From Peptoniphilus_A sp022767005 (GTDB taxonomy: Bacteria > Bacillota > Clostridia > Tissierellales > Peptoniphilaceae), in assembly GCF_050315115.1 (NCBI RefSeq), contig NZ_JBNPOJ010000006.1, positions 47,393 to 111,392 of the forward strand: a DNA stretch of 64,000 nucleotides. Direction: 5' to 3'. The notes beneath the pieces are model-generated. The model worked only from the letters and a program-made list of their open reading frames with translations. It made no database searches and had not been told where the DNA came from. Shown here piece by piece: positions 52,929 to 61,376 of this stretch. Position 1 is the first letter of the stretch, and each line of letters starts with the position of its first letter. The position numbers and the translations under genes were made by a program.

Positions 52929-53225
52929 TTAATATCTCTTAATTAGTATATTCAAGAAAATATCAATTATAAATAATACAATAACTAGTTTCTTTCCTTT
53001 GTAAACAAATTTATCTTTGTTTGATAAATGTGCAGCAAATGTAAATACAATAAATACTAAAACTATATCAATCAGTACTAAAACATCCCGCTCTGGAAAA
53101 ATATAGGTTAAAAATCTGTTAGCAAAAAATAAAAATATAAAGATATTGTACAATCTATTTACAAAAATATCATTTTTTAATTTATTCTTAATCTTATCTA
53201 ACAATTTCTGCACCATCATATACAT
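52929..53225 (-). CDS. Small membrane protein in an insertion between rplA and rplJ
   Basis: 98 residues with three hydrophobic segments (NIFIFLFFANRFLTYIF, VLVLIDIVLVFIVFTFAA, LVIVLFIIDIFLNILI) and a basic N-terminus (MVQKLLDKIKNKLKNDIF). I recognise no family. No good ribosome binding site is visible before the ATG at 53225, and the sequence is more AT-rich than the ribosomal genes on either side. It lies within the ~0.68-kb segment bounded by the two copies of the rplA tail, which suggests acquisition rather than long-standing membership of the cluster. Confidence 0.55.
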   Translation of the reverse strand: MYMMVQKLLDKIKNKLKNDIFVNRLYNIFIFLFFANRFLTYIFPERDVLVLIDIVLVFIVFTFAAHLSNKDKFVYKGKKLVIVLFIIDIFLNILIKRY

Positions 53226-53483
53226 ATTGATATAGATATAACAAGTGTAAATATAAATATAGCCTTCTTCAATGTTTACCTTCTATCAATTTTAGTAATT
53301 TTTTATAAATATCATCACCGCAATAAAAAATACATCTATTATCATGATAGTAACATTAAATATTTATTTTGTAAATGTAAAAATATCTTAAATCCAACTA
53401 TTTACACTTATTTATAAATTTATAATTTTGAACTTTAATTTATAATTAAATATTAGCAGAAATTAATCTTATATTTAACCAAA

Positions 53484-53512
53484 AAAATGACAGGATTAAT
53501 TAATCCTGTCAA
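53484..53512 (-). terminator. Terminator directly after rplA
   Basis: Minus-strand TGACAGGATTAATTAATCCTGTCA palindrome (12-bp arms, positions 53488-53511) followed by seven T. Ends the rpmG-secE-nusG-rplK-rplA transcript, so rplJL depend on their own promoter. Confidence 0.9.
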
Positions 53513-53539
53513 AGGTGTTTTTATTTTTCCATTAATTTT
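53513..53539 (-). repeat. Direct repeat at the rplA 3' end (authentic copy)
   Basis: 27 bases identical to 52837-52863; covers the end of rplA, its stop codon and 8 bases beyond. Distance between copies is 676 bases. Confidence 0.9.
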
Positions 53540-54222
53540 GATCCGTTGATTTTAATTCCAGGACCCATTGTTGATGCAACTGTTACTGATTTTAAATAAC
53601 GACCTTTTGCAGCTGCTGGTTTTGCTTTTATAATAGCATCTGAAATTGTCCTAAAGTTTTCAGCAAGTTTTTCAACTCCAAAAGAAACTTTTCCAATTGG
53701 AACATTAATAATTGCAGCTTTGTCTACTCTATATTCAACTTTACCTGCTTTAGTTTCTTTTACGGCTTGTCCTACATCAAATGTAACTGTACCTGATTTT
53801 GGGTTTGGCATAAGTCCCTTAGGTCCAAGAACTCTACCGATTTTACCAACTACGCCCATCATGTCTGGAGTTGCAATAATTACGTCAAATTCAAACCAGT
53901 TTTCGTTTTGAATTTTTTCTACTAATTCTTCTCCACCTGCGTAGTCAGCTCCAGCTGCTTCAGCTTCTTTAATTTTTTCTCCCTTTGCAAGAACAAGTAC
54001 TCTAATTTCTTTACCAGTTCCATTAGGAAGTACAACAGTACCTCTAACTTGTTGGTCAGCATGTCTTGGATCAACACCAAGTCTTACTGCAAGTTCAACT
54101 GTTTCGTCAAAGTTTGCCTTAGCAGTTTTTATAACTAAGTCAAGAGCTTCATTTACATCATATAAATTTGATCTATCTACTAGCTTTGCGCTATCTTGAT
54201 ATTTTTTACCTCTTTTTGGCAT
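53521..54222 (-). CDS. rplA: Ribosomal protein L1
   Basis: 233 residues; forms the L1 stalk at the E site. Signatures: PKRGKKYQDSAKLVDRSNLY, ELAVRLGVDPRHADQQVRGT, VVLPNGTGKEIRVLVLAKGE, the hallmark GRVLGPKGLMPNPKSGTVTF and STMGPGIKING at the end. It is preceded by a hairpin resembling its own rRNA target (54228-54261), implying autogenous control. Its 3' end is duplicated 0.68 kb downstream. Confidence 0.98.
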   Translation of the reverse strand: MPKRGKKYQDSAKLVDRSNLYDVNEALDLVIKTAKANFDETVELAVRLGVDPRHADQQVRGTVVLPNGTGKEIRVLVLAKGEKIKEAEAAGADYAGGEELVEKIQNENWFEFDVIIATPDMMGVVGKIGRVLGPKGLMPNPKSGTVTFDVGQAVKETKAGKVEYRVDKAAIINVPIGKVSFGVEKLAENFRTISDAIIKAKPAAAKGRYLKSVTVASTMGPGIKINGSKLMEK

Positions 54223-54227
54223 ATTTA

Positions 54228-54261
54228 CCTCCTTCGTGGTACTTGCGGCTTAGCCTCCCAC
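54228..54261 (-). promoter_or_regulatory. Candidate L1-binding mRNA site before rplA
   Basis: Minus strand GTGGGAGGCTAAGCCGCAAG then TACCAC: outer pairing GTGG/CCAC and inner GGC-TAA-GCC, ending at the ribosome binding site AAGGAGG. The GTGGGAGGCT ... TACCAC pattern mimics the L1-binding helix of 23S rRNA. A sister copy with compensating base changes lies before rplK. Confidence 0.65.
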
Positions 54262-54687
54262 TTATCTTTCTACTTCTATACCCATACTTCTAGCTGTACC
54301 TGCGATCATTTCCATAGCAGCTTCTACGCTTGCTGCGTTAAGATCAGGCATCTTTGTTTTTGCTATTTCTTCTACTTGAGCTTTTGTCAATTTTCCAACT
54401 TTTTTCTTGTTTGGTTCACCACTTGCTTTAGCCATATTAAGAGCTTTCTTAATAAGAACTGCAGCTGGTGGAGTCTTTGTGATAAAAGTGAAAGAACGAT
54501 CTTGATAAACTGTTAGAACAACAGGAATAATCATACCTGCTTGATCTTGAGTCTTTGCGTTAAATTCCTTTGTGAACTGCATGATGTTTACACCATGTGG
54601 TCCTAGTGCAGTACCAACTGGTGGAGCTGGTGTAGCTTTTCCTGCAGGAATTTGTAATTTTACTAATGCTATGACTTTTTTTGCCAT
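54262..54687 (-). CDS. rplK: Ribosomal protein L11
   Basis: 141 residues from the ATG at 54687 (MAKKVIALVKLQIPAGKATP), which follows AAGGAGG; a longer frame upstream runs through the regulatory hairpin and is not real. Signatures: PAPPVGTALGPHGVNIMQF, TPPAAVLIKKALNMAKASGE and the end MEMIAGTARSMGIEVER. Binds the GTPase centre of 23S rRNA. Confidence 0.98.
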   Translation of the reverse strand: MAKKVIALVKLQIPAGKATPAPPVGTALGPHGVNIMQFTKEFNAKTQDQAGMIIPVVLTVYQDRSFTFITKTPPAAVLIKKALNMAKASGEPNKKKVGKLTKAQVEEIAKTKMPDLNAASVEAAMEMIAGTARSMGIEVER

Positions 54688-54694
54688 TTTATTT

Positions 54695-54728
54695 CCTCCT
54701 TGTGGTAATGCGGGTTTACCCTCCCACA
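54695..54728 (-). promoter_or_regulatory. Candidate L1-binding mRNA site before rplK
   Basis: Minus strand TGTGGGAGGGTAAACCCGCA then TTACCAC, outer pairing GTGG/CCAC and inner GGG-TAAA-CCC, ending at the rplK ribosome binding site AAGGAGG. Compared with the copy before rplA the inner stem changes from GGC/GCC to GGG/CCC, so pairing is kept. Confidence 0.65.
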
Positions 54729-54734
54729 CATTTC

Positions 54735-55277
54735 TTACTCTTTAATAATTTGATTGAAATCCAATTCAACGATTGTATCTCTTCCAAACATTGAGATACA
54801 TACCTTAACTTTAGCTTTGTCGTAATTAAAGTCGTCAATTTTTCCTACCAAATCTTTGAAAGGTCCATTAATAACTTTTACAACTTCTCCAACTTCGTAG
54901 TTGTCGAATAACTCTTTGCTATCTGTAACTCCAAGTAGTAACACTTCTTCATCAGAAAGTGGCACAGGTTTTGAAGCTGGTCCAACGAAACCAGTAACTC
55001 CCCTTGTATTTCTAACAAGATACCATGTTTCGTCATTCATAATCATGTTGACAAGGACATAGGACGGAAACATCTTTCTTTCCTTTGCCTTTGAAACGCC
55101 ATCTTTATTTTCAACATAGTCTTCCATAGGAATTTTAATGTCGAATATGACATCTTCCATGCCTCGATTGTGAACCATTGCTTCCATGTTTGCCTTTACT
55201 TTTTTTTCATAACCTGAATAAGTGTGAATTACATACCACTTTGAAGTTTCATTACTATTAAGTTCTTGTGTATCCAA
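54735..55277 (-). CDS. nusG: Transcription termination/antitermination factor NusG
   Basis: 180 residues. N-terminal NGN domain (WYVIHTYSGYEKKVKANMEA, KMFPSYVLVNMIMNDETWYL, VRNTRGVTGFVGPASKPVPL) and C-terminal KOW domain (YEVGEVVKVINGPFKDLVGK). Standard length; between secE (14-base gap) and rplK, the common Firmicute order. Confidence 0.97.
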   Translation of the reverse strand: MDTQELNSNETSKWYVIHTYSGYEKKVKANMEAMVHNRGMEDVIFDIKIPMEDYVENKDGVSKAKERKMFPSYVLVNMIMNDETWYLVRNTRGVTGFVGPASKPVPLSDEEVLLLGVTDSKELFDNYEVGEVVKVINGPFKDLVGKIDDFNYDKAKVKVCISMFGRDTIVELDFNQIIKE

Positions 55278-55291
55278 CTATAACACTCCAA

Positions 55292-55507
55292 TCAATAAAT
55301 AAAACCAAATAAAAACATTATGATTTTATCATATGCTAATAATAGTAATGAAGACAATATAACGGCTATAATTACTATTATAGAATATTTGATTACAGTA
55401 TCCTTAGTAGGCCATACAACTTTTTTGAATTCAGATTTCACACCTCTAAAGTATCTACCTAGACCGCCTTTTTTTTCTTCAGTCTTAGGTGTAGTTTTAG
55501 TAGCCAT
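55292..55507 (-). CDS. secE: Preprotein translocase subunit SecE
   Basis: 71 residues with one C-terminal membrane span. The amphipathic helix and conserved hinge YFRGVKSEFKKVVWPTKDTV is diagnostic, followed by the span IIVIIAVILSSLLLLAYDKI. Part of SecYEG. A Lys/Thr-rich N-terminus (ATKTTPKTEEKKGG) precedes it. Located between rpmG and nusG. Confidence 0.95.
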   Translation of the reverse strand: MATKTTPKTEEKKGGLGRYFRGVKSEFKKVVWPTKDTVIKYSIIVIIAVILSSLLLLAYDKIIMFLFGFIY

Positions 55508-55516
55508 AAATCCTCC

Positions 55517-55666
55517 TTACTTAGTTTCTTTGTGTGCTGTATGTTCTCTACAGAATTTACAATACTTCTTTAGTTCCAATCTTTCAGTAGTATTCTTCTT
55601 ATTCTTATATGTCACATAATTTCTGTTTTTACATTGTGTGCATTCAAGTACTACTCTATCTGCCAT
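55517..55666 (-). CDS. rpmG: Ribosomal protein L33
   Basis: 49-residue protein read on the minus strand from ATG 55666 (behind GGAGGTG): MADRVVLECTQCKNRNYVTY, then KNKKNTTERLELKKYCKFCR and EHTAHKETK. Cysteines at 9, 12, 36 and 39 make this the zinc-binding (C+) form of L33. First gene of the secE-nusG-rplKA transcript; only 9 bases before secE. Confidence 0.97.
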   Translation of the reverse strand: MADRVVLECTQCKNRNYVTYKNKKNTTERLELKKYCKFCREHTAHKETK

Positions 55667-55685
55667 AAAAACACCTCCAGTGCTA

Positions 55686-55712
55686 AAAAAAAGAGCCGCC
55701 CTTGGCTCCTTC
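55686..55712 (-). terminator. Terminator between the helicase gene and rpmG
   Basis: Minus-strand GAGCC, loop AAGGGC, GGCTC followed by eight T. It separates the 55777-58086 gene from the ribosomal cluster. Confidence 0.85.
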
Positions 55713-55776
55713 TAATTTACTAAGTAATACTACCACATAAGAGCCTTTTTGTAAAGCTATTTGTGATAAATTTTCT

Positions 55777-58086
55777 CTATTTTTTGTACTTTTCTTCTCC
55801 TTTAAAAATTTTTAAAATGTCATTTATTTCCCTTGGGTCATTAAAATCATAAATTTTCCATTGACTTGGCAAAAGTAAACTATAAGGCTCAATTGAAAAT
55901 CTCTTGTCAATTAAAAGAACTTCACCCTTATCATCTTCAGTCCTTATTACTCTTCCAGCCGATTGCACAACTTTTATCATGCCTGGATAAATATAGGCAT
56001 ACTCGTAACCTTTATTGTACTTTTTTTGAAAGTGACTTTTTAAAATATTTCTTTCGTAGGATAGTCCAGGTAAACCTACGGTTATTATGGCAACACCTCG
56101 AAGTCTATCGCCAATTAGATCTATTCCCTCAGAAAAAACTCCTCCCATTACTGCAAAAGCTATTGTGCTAGAAGAAAATGTAAAATTATTTAAAAATTCT
56201 TCACGTTCAAATTCTGTCATTTCTCTATCTTGTTTTACAATATTATCATTATCGACTCCTTCAATATAACTTTCATAGACTCTCTCCATATAGGAATAAG
56301 ATGGAAAAAAGAAAATATAGTTTCCCTTGTACTCAGAAAAATTTTTAAGATTTTCAATTATTTCCTCAATAGAATTTTCTCTATCTCTATAAACCGTGGA
56401 AATTTTATTGTTCCTAAGCACCACTAAATTATTTGGATCAAAGGGTGATTTTATTTTGTAGTAATTTGTTTCTTCATCTGCACCAAGGAGCTTGCCATAG
56501 TATTTTATTGGATTTAAAGTTGCAGAGAAAAATACAGATGACCTTGGCGCTTTCAAAATATTTTTGAAAATCGGTGCAATATCAAGAGATTTTATCTTTA
56601 CAGAGTCCTCACTTTTTATTGAAACAAAGTCCTTATTGTAGTATTCCAAAATTTTGATGTACTTAAAAAGTGAAAAGTAAATGTCTAGCGCCTTTTCATA
56701 GTCCTTTGCTTCCTTGTCTTTAGTCAAAAAATCGTTCATTGAAAAAACCGTTTTTTCCACTTCTACATTAAAAGAAATAAAGGAATCGTAACTGTAAAAA
56801 TTTCGATTATCTAATTTTTTAAACTCATCAATAGCATTTCTAAGATGTTTTCTCGCAGCTTTTCTCTTCTTTGGCAAAATTTCAAATAATTTCTCCAAGT
56901 CCTCAATAAAAACTTCTGCCGAATACATTTCCCTTCCTCTATCGAGAAGATTGTGGCTCTCGTCAATGAGAAGTGTGAATCTTAGCATTGAATTTTCAAA
57001 AAATCTTTTGAGGTAAACTGTTGGGTCGAATATGTAATTGTAATCGCAAACTATAAAATCAGAAAAATCCAAAAGGTCAAGTTGATACTCAAAGGGGCAG
57101 ACAATGTGAAGTTTTGCAAATTTTTCAATATTTTCTCTAGTGAAATTGTCGCAGGAGTCAAAAATATCAATTATTGCATCATTGACTCTGTCGAAATGTC
57201 CTCTTGCATATATGCAGTCCTTTGGATTGCAGGAAACTTTATCATTTAAGCAAATTTTATCCTTTGCAGTTACCATGGTGATTTTTAATTTTAATTTTCT
57301 ATTTAAAAGTCTTTCCAGTGCATCCTTTGCGGCTTGTTTTCCCGTAGACCTAGCCACAAGATAAAATGCCTTGTCGATTTTATCTTCTCCCATTGCCTTA
57401 ATAGTTGGGAAAATTGTAGAAATTGACTTTCCAATACCCGTTGGTGCCTCTACAAATAATTTATTTTCACTGTCAATTGTGTTGTAAACTGCAACAGAAA
57501 GTTCTCTCTGTCCCTTTCTAAATTTTTTAAAAGGAAATTTTAATTTTTTTATGGATTTATTGCGAATATCCTTCCATTCTACAATTCTTCTTGAAAACTC
57601 AAGATATTCCATTAGAGTTCCTATAAAAAAGTCGCGAAGTTCATAAAAGGTAAAGGTCTTTTTTATATTTAAAATTTCTTCTGTCTCAAGTTGATAATAG
57701 GTTAGCATTACATTTATGTCGTCAAGGTCATTATCCTTGGCATAAATGTAAGCGTAACACTTTGCCTGTGCCCAGTGCATTAAATTTTCTTCTTTTTCCA
57801 GTTCTTCCAAATCTCTAGTTGTAGATTTTATTTCATCCACTGTAACTTCATTTGCTACTTCAATGCCATCGGCACGACCTTCAACTGTAAAAATTATGTC
57901 TTCAATTTCTTCTTGAGTTCGCAAAAAAACTTCCGTCAAAAAATTCTTGGAGTATTCCCTTTGCACCTTTTGATGTGCCCTTATGCCCTCGACAGCTCTT
58001 TTATTGGAAAAAAATCTCCTGTCAATGTCGCCACTTCTCTTGACAAACTCTATTAAATTTCTTACGGAGATTTTTACTTCTTTCAA
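55777..58086 (-). CDS. PD-(D/E)xK nuclease fused to a DinG/XPD-type Fe-S helicase
   Basis: 769 residues. The N-terminal ~180 residues look like a RecB/Cas4-type nuclease fold: TVEGRADGIE (Asp) followed by VTVDEIKSTT (ExK). Then an XPD/DinG helicase: FVEAPTGIGKSISTIF (Walker A), FTLLIDESHNLLDRG (DEAH box), FFSATLNPIKYYGKLLG, GVFSEGIDLIGDRLRGVAI and QSAGRVIRTEDDKGEVLLID. Between motifs I and II are four cysteines (KICLNDKVSCNPKDC, HIVCPF), a likely 4Fe-4S cluster as in XPD. A 5'-3' helicase in DNA repair is likely. Monocistronic. Confidence 0.85.
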   Translation of the reverse strand: MKEVKISVRNLIEFVKRSGDIDRRFFSNKRAVEGIRAHQKVQREYSKNFLTEVFLRTQEEIEDIIFTVEGRADGIEVANEVTVDEIKSTTRDLEELEKEENLMHWAQAKCYAYIYAKDNDLDDINVMLTYYQLETEEILNIKKTFTFYELRDFFIGTLMEYLEFSRRIVEWKDIRNKSIKKLKFPFKKFRKGQRELSVAVYNTIDSENKLFVEAPTGIGKSISTIFPTIKAMGEDKIDKAFYLVARSTGKQAAKDALERLLNRKLKLKITMVTAKDKICLNDKVSCNPKDCIYARGHFDRVNDAIIDIFDSCDNFTRENIEKFAKLHIVCPFEYQLDLLDFSDFIVCDYNYIFDPTVYLKRFFENSMLRFTLLIDESHNLLDRGREMYSAEVFIEDLEKLFEILPKKRKAARKHLRNAIDEFKKLDNRNFYSYDSFISFNVEVEKTVFSMNDFLTKDKEAKDYEKALDIYFSLFKYIKILEYYNKDFVSIKSEDSVKIKSLDIAPIFKNILKAPRSSVFFSATLNPIKYYGKLLGADEETNYYKIKSPFDPNNLVVLRNNKISTVYRDRENSIEEIIENLKNFSEYKGNYIFFFPSYSYMERVYESYIEGVDNDNIVKQDREMTEFEREEFLNNFTFSSSTIAFAVMGGVFSEGIDLIGDRLRGVAIITVGLPGLSYERNILKSHFQKKYNKGYEYAYIYPGMIKVVQSAGRVIRTEDDKGEVLLIDKRFSIEPYSLLLPSQWKIYDFNDPREINDILKIFKGEEKYKK

Positions 58087-58121
58087 AACAAATCCCTTCT
58101 ATCACAAAATACATTAAAAAA

Positions 58122-58586
58122 TTATTCCAAATCTAAAAAGTCAAGTTGTCTTAAAGCTTCAAATAAAATTATATTTGCAGAATTTGAAAGATTTAAACTT
58201 CTGCCATAATCCTTTAACATTGGAATTCTAATTGCCATGTCGTAATTAGAAAAAATTAAATCTTCAGGAAGTCCACGAGTTTCAGGTCCAAAGACAATGA
58301 AATCTCCATCTTTAAACTTCACATCAGTATATCTTTTCTTTGCCTTAGTGCTTGCGAGATAAAAATTTCTCTCTGGATATTTTGCCACAAGCTCGTCGTA
58401 GGAATCGTAATAATTTATGTCGACTAAATGCCAATAATCAAGTCCCGCCCTCTTTAAATGTTTGTCGTCAACGGAAAACCCAAGAGGCTTAATGAGATGA
58501 AGCCTTGTTTTAGTAAGTCCACAAGTCCTGGCAATAGCACCTGTGTTAAAGGGAATTTCCGGTTCATAAAAAACTATATTTAACAT
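58122..58586 (-). CDS. trmL: tRNA (cytidine/uridine-34-2'-O)-methyltransferase TrmL
   Basis: 154-residue SPOUT methyltransferase. The ATG at 58586 (behind GGAAGGAGAG) starts MLNIVFYEPEIPFNTGAIAR, the family's standard N-terminus. Further motifs: LHLIKPLGFSVDDKHLKRAG, LDYWH, FIVFGPETRGLPEDL (SAM knot) and IPMLKDYGRSLNLSNSANII. It modifies the wobble base of tRNA-Leu in relatives. Overlaps the preceding flavoprotein gene by 7 bases. Confidence 0.95.
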   Translation of the reverse strand: MLNIVFYEPEIPFNTGAIARTCGLTKTRLHLIKPLGFSVDDKHLKRAGLDYWHLVDINYYDSYDELVAKYPERNFYLASTKAKKRYTDVKFKDGDFIVFGPETRGLPEDLIFSNYDMAIRIPMLKDYGRSLNLSNSANIILFEALRQLDFLDLE

Positions 58587-60136
58587 TTTTTCTCTCCTTC
58601 CAAAATTTCTATGGCGCATTTAAGTCCATCCAATGCCGAAGAAATTATTCCACCAGAATAACCTGCACCTTCTCCAATTGGAAATAAATTTTCCAACTTT
58701 TCTGACCTATAATTTTCTCTAACAATTCTAATTGGCGACGACGTCCTTGTTTCCACTCCCGTAAGAATTGCATCATCGCTGCAAAAACCACGAACTCGTC
58801 TATCCATTAATTTTAGCGAATTTTTTATGGCGTGATTAATACTTTCTGGATAAATTTCATTTAAGTCGGCAAAAACATAGCCTGGTTTAAAAGTTGGCAA
58901 CACTTCGCCAAGTTTTTCTGTTACTCTATTCTCCATAAAGTCCTTTACTCTTTGAACTGGTGCCAAGCCATCGCCCATTTTATAAGCCTTTTTTTCTATT
59001 TCATTTTGAAAATTCATGCCAGCTAAATTTCCTTTGCCATATATTTTCTCGTCAATAGTAGCAACTACAGCTGAATTTGAATTCTCGCCCGCCCTGTCGT
59101 GATAGCTCATGCCATTAACACATAATTGCGACTTTATTGAAGAGGAATTTACAACATAACCACCAGGACACATACAAAAAGTGTAAACTGAATGTGCCTC
59201 TCCCTTGTCTGTAATATTTAACTGATAAGTCGCAGCAGGAAGCTTTTCTGAAATCATGCCATACTGTGCCTTCTCAATGTTTTTTCTCAAATGCTCAATT
59301 CTAAACCCAACTGCAAAGGGCTTTTGTTCAATTAAATTGTATTTATCAAGCATAATGAAAGTGTCGCGAGCAGAATTTCCAATCGCCAAAATGTAACAAT
59401 CGGCACTGTATTCTCCTTTGTCAGTTATTATTTTATTGATCTTTCCATTGCAAATATCAAAATCAATTAGTTTTTCACTAAATTTATAAATTGCACCTTC
59501 CCCTTCAATGTCCCTTCGCATATTTTTTATTACATTGCGTAAAATGTCCGTGCCAATATGTGCCTTTTGCTCGTAAAGAATATCTTCCGGTGCGCCATTT
59601 TTTACAAAAATTCCAAAAATATGAGAAACTCTCTTGTCCTTGGAACGTGAAGTTAATTTTCCATCAGAAAAAGTCCCTGCACCGCCTTCTCCAAATTGCA
59701 CATTTGAATTTTCGTCTAACTTTCCAGTTTCGTGAAGAGTGTCGATGTCCTTTACCCTTTCATCAACTTCCTTGCCCCTCTCGATTAGAGTTACCTTTAC
59801 GCCCTTTTTGGCAAGCAAATAGGCAGCAAAAAGTCCCGCAGGACCTGTACCAACAATCACTGCAGATTTAATTTTATTAATATTCTCGACTTCAAGCTTG
59901 TCCTCGTGAAACTCTTCAATATTATTTTTTAACCTTTTTACAATCTTTTTGTCAATATCCGCTAAATCTAATTCCACGACCACTTGATACACAAAATTTA
60001 TTTCACGCCTTGCATCCAAAGATTTTTTATAAATTTTGTAGTTAAAATCCCTCTTATTTAATTCACTTTCAATTTTCCCTCTCAAAAATTTTTCATCTTT
60101 GTCATAGGGAACTTTTATATTTCTTAAAATTATCAT
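58580..60136 (-). CDS. FAD-dependent oxidoreductase (COG2509 family)
   Basis: 518 residues. Rossmann FAD motif SAVIVGTGPAGLFAAYLLAK with LIERGKEVDERVKDID after it, FGEGGAGTFSDGKLTSRSKD, a second nucleotide-site region YILAIGNSARDTF, CMCPGGYVVNSSS and the C-terminal FPIGEGAGYSGGIISSALDG. This is the widespread uncharacterised COG2509-type flavoprotein. An N-terminal ~95-residue extension precedes the FAD domain, as usual. Start chosen at ATG 60136, which overlaps the folA stop by 4 bases. Function unknown. Confidence 0.88.
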   Translation of the reverse strand: MIILRNIKVPYDKDEKFLRGKIESELNKRDFNYKIYKKSLDARREINFVYQVVVELDLADIDKKIVKRLKNNIEEFHEDKLEVENINKIKSAVIVGTGPAGLFAAYLLAKKGVKVTLIERGKEVDERVKDIDTLHETGKLDENSNVQFGEGGAGTFSDGKLTSRSKDKRVSHIFGIFVKNGAPEDILYEQKAHIGTDILRNVIKNMRRDIEGEGAIYKFSEKLIDFDICNGKINKIITDKGEYSADCYILAIGNSARDTFIMLDKYNLIEQKPFAVGFRIEHLRKNIEKAQYGMISEKLPAATYQLNITDKGEAHSVYTFCMCPGGYVVNSSSIKSQLCVNGMSYHDRAGENSNSAVVATIDEKIYGKGNLAGMNFQNEIEKKAYKMGDGLAPVQRVKDFMENRVTEKLGEVLPTFKPGYVFADLNEIYPESINHAIKNSLKLMDRRVRGFCSDDAILTGVETRTSSPIRIVRENYRSEKLENLFPIGEGAGYSGGIISSALDGLKCAIEILEGEKKC

Positions 60137-60609
60137 TTTTCTCTTTTCCATATCTCGTGATAAACTTTATAATTTGGATCTTCTATTTCACTTTTACCAA
60201 CTAATTTAAACCCGTCAAAATCAGGGATAAATTTGTCCGCCCCTTCAACAACAGTATCAACTCTTGTAACAATTAGCTCATCAATTCTATCCCATAAAAG
60301 TTTAATGATTGCAGCACCGCCAATTACAAAAACTTCTTTATCACTATATTTTTTAATTATATCATCAAGTTTTTTAATTGAGTCAACATAAAATAAATCT
60401 TCTTTATCTTCCACCTTTAAATGCGTAAAAACTACAGAAATTCTATTTGGAAGCTGCCTTCCAATAGCATAAAAAGTTTTACTTCCCATTACTATAATAT
60501 TATTTGTAGTATATTTTTTAAACATTTGCAAATCATTGTCCACGAATAAAATTTGTTCGCCATTCTTTGCAATAGCATTTTTATTATCAACAAGTATAAG
60601 TAATTTCAC
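60133..60609 (-). CDS. folA: Dihydrofolate reductase
   Basis: 158 residues, reducing dihydrofolate for folate metabolism. Signatures: KLLILVDNKNAIAKNGEQIL (substrate loop), KYTTNNIIVMGSKTFYAIGR (cofactor-binding), EVFVIGGAAIIKLL and the C-terminal YKVYHEIWKREK. I place the start at GTG 60609 (behind GGGGG), which aligns with the normal DHFR N-terminus; a longer frame upstream adds 21 unrelated residues. The loop after NAIAKNG is more divergent than usual. Confidence 0.9.
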   Translation of the reverse strand: MKLLILVDNKNAIAKNGEQILFVDNDLQMFKKYTTNNIIVMGSKTFYAIGRQLPNRISVVFTHLKVEDKEDLFYVDSIKKLDDIIKKYSDKEVFVIGGAAIIKLLWDRIDELIVTRVDTVVEGADKFIPDFDGFKLVGKSEIEDPNYKVYHEIWKREK

Positions 60610-60821
60610 ACTATCCCCCATTAAAAATAATCTTACATTAATCATAGCATTATTCAAAGACTTTTTTAACACTCAATAAAGCTTTAGATATATTTCTTAT
60701 AAAATTTTTCAAATGAATAACTATCTTTTCAACTAAAATTAAAAAACCTTAAAGTTCTTTTTTCTTGCAATAAAATCAAAAATGGTATATACTAGTTTTA
60801 TAAACTAGATGTGGTGGTAAT

Positions 60822-61376
60822 ATGAATGATAAAATAAATGACTTTTTTTTGGAAGATAATAAAAATAATTTAAAACTCGTTGAAAATCCCGACAAAGAAA
60901 TTATTGAAAAAGTGAAAAACTGGAGACTTCTGAGATGGGATGAACTTCCCAATTTTGAAATTTATAACGATCAATTGCTAAGCATTGTGCTTTCTCAGGT
61001 ATCTCCCTTTTTATCTGAAAAGGATATTTCTCCTTCAATGATAAATAATTATGTTAAACAAAACCTTTTGCCCAAGCCAGTTAAAAAAAGGTATTCAAGG
61101 GAGCATATCGCTCTATTGACTGCTATTAGTTTTGTAAAGCAGGTTTTCACTATGGAGGAAGTTGGAAAGGGAATTAAGCTCTATTTAGATGGGAAGGAAT
61201 TTAAAGAGGCCTATGATTCCTTTTGTAATATTATGGAAAATCAAATAAGGCGAGTGTTTTTGGGCGAAGAAATTTCCTACAAAGAAGAATCTGTCTATTT
61301 AACAGAGGCCATTCGCTCAATTTCAGGAAGTCTTTATGTAAAGGGTTATTTAAGGAGAATGTATGAAGAAGAATAA
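60822..61376 (+). CDS. DUF1836 protein (MerR-like helix-turn-helix)
   Basis: 184 residues. The central part, RWDELPNFEIYNDQLLSIVL, SPSMINNYVKQNLLPKPVKK and RYSREHIALLTAISFVKQVF, is the DUF1836 domain, which resembles the N-terminal winged helix of MerR regulators. RBS GGTGG. Its end overlaps the hemolysin-III gene by 14 bases, so both are one operon; many Firmicutes show this pairing. Probably a transcription regulator. Confidence 0.9.
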   Translation: MNDKINDFFLEDNKNNLKLVENPDKEIIEKVKNWRLLRWDELPNFEIYNDQLLSIVLSQVSPFLSEKDISPSMINNYVKQNLLPKPVKKRYSREHIALLTAISFVKQVFTMEEVGKGIKLYLDGKEFKEAYDSFCNIMENQIRRVFLGEEISYKEESVYLTEAIRSISGSLYVKGYLRRMYEEE

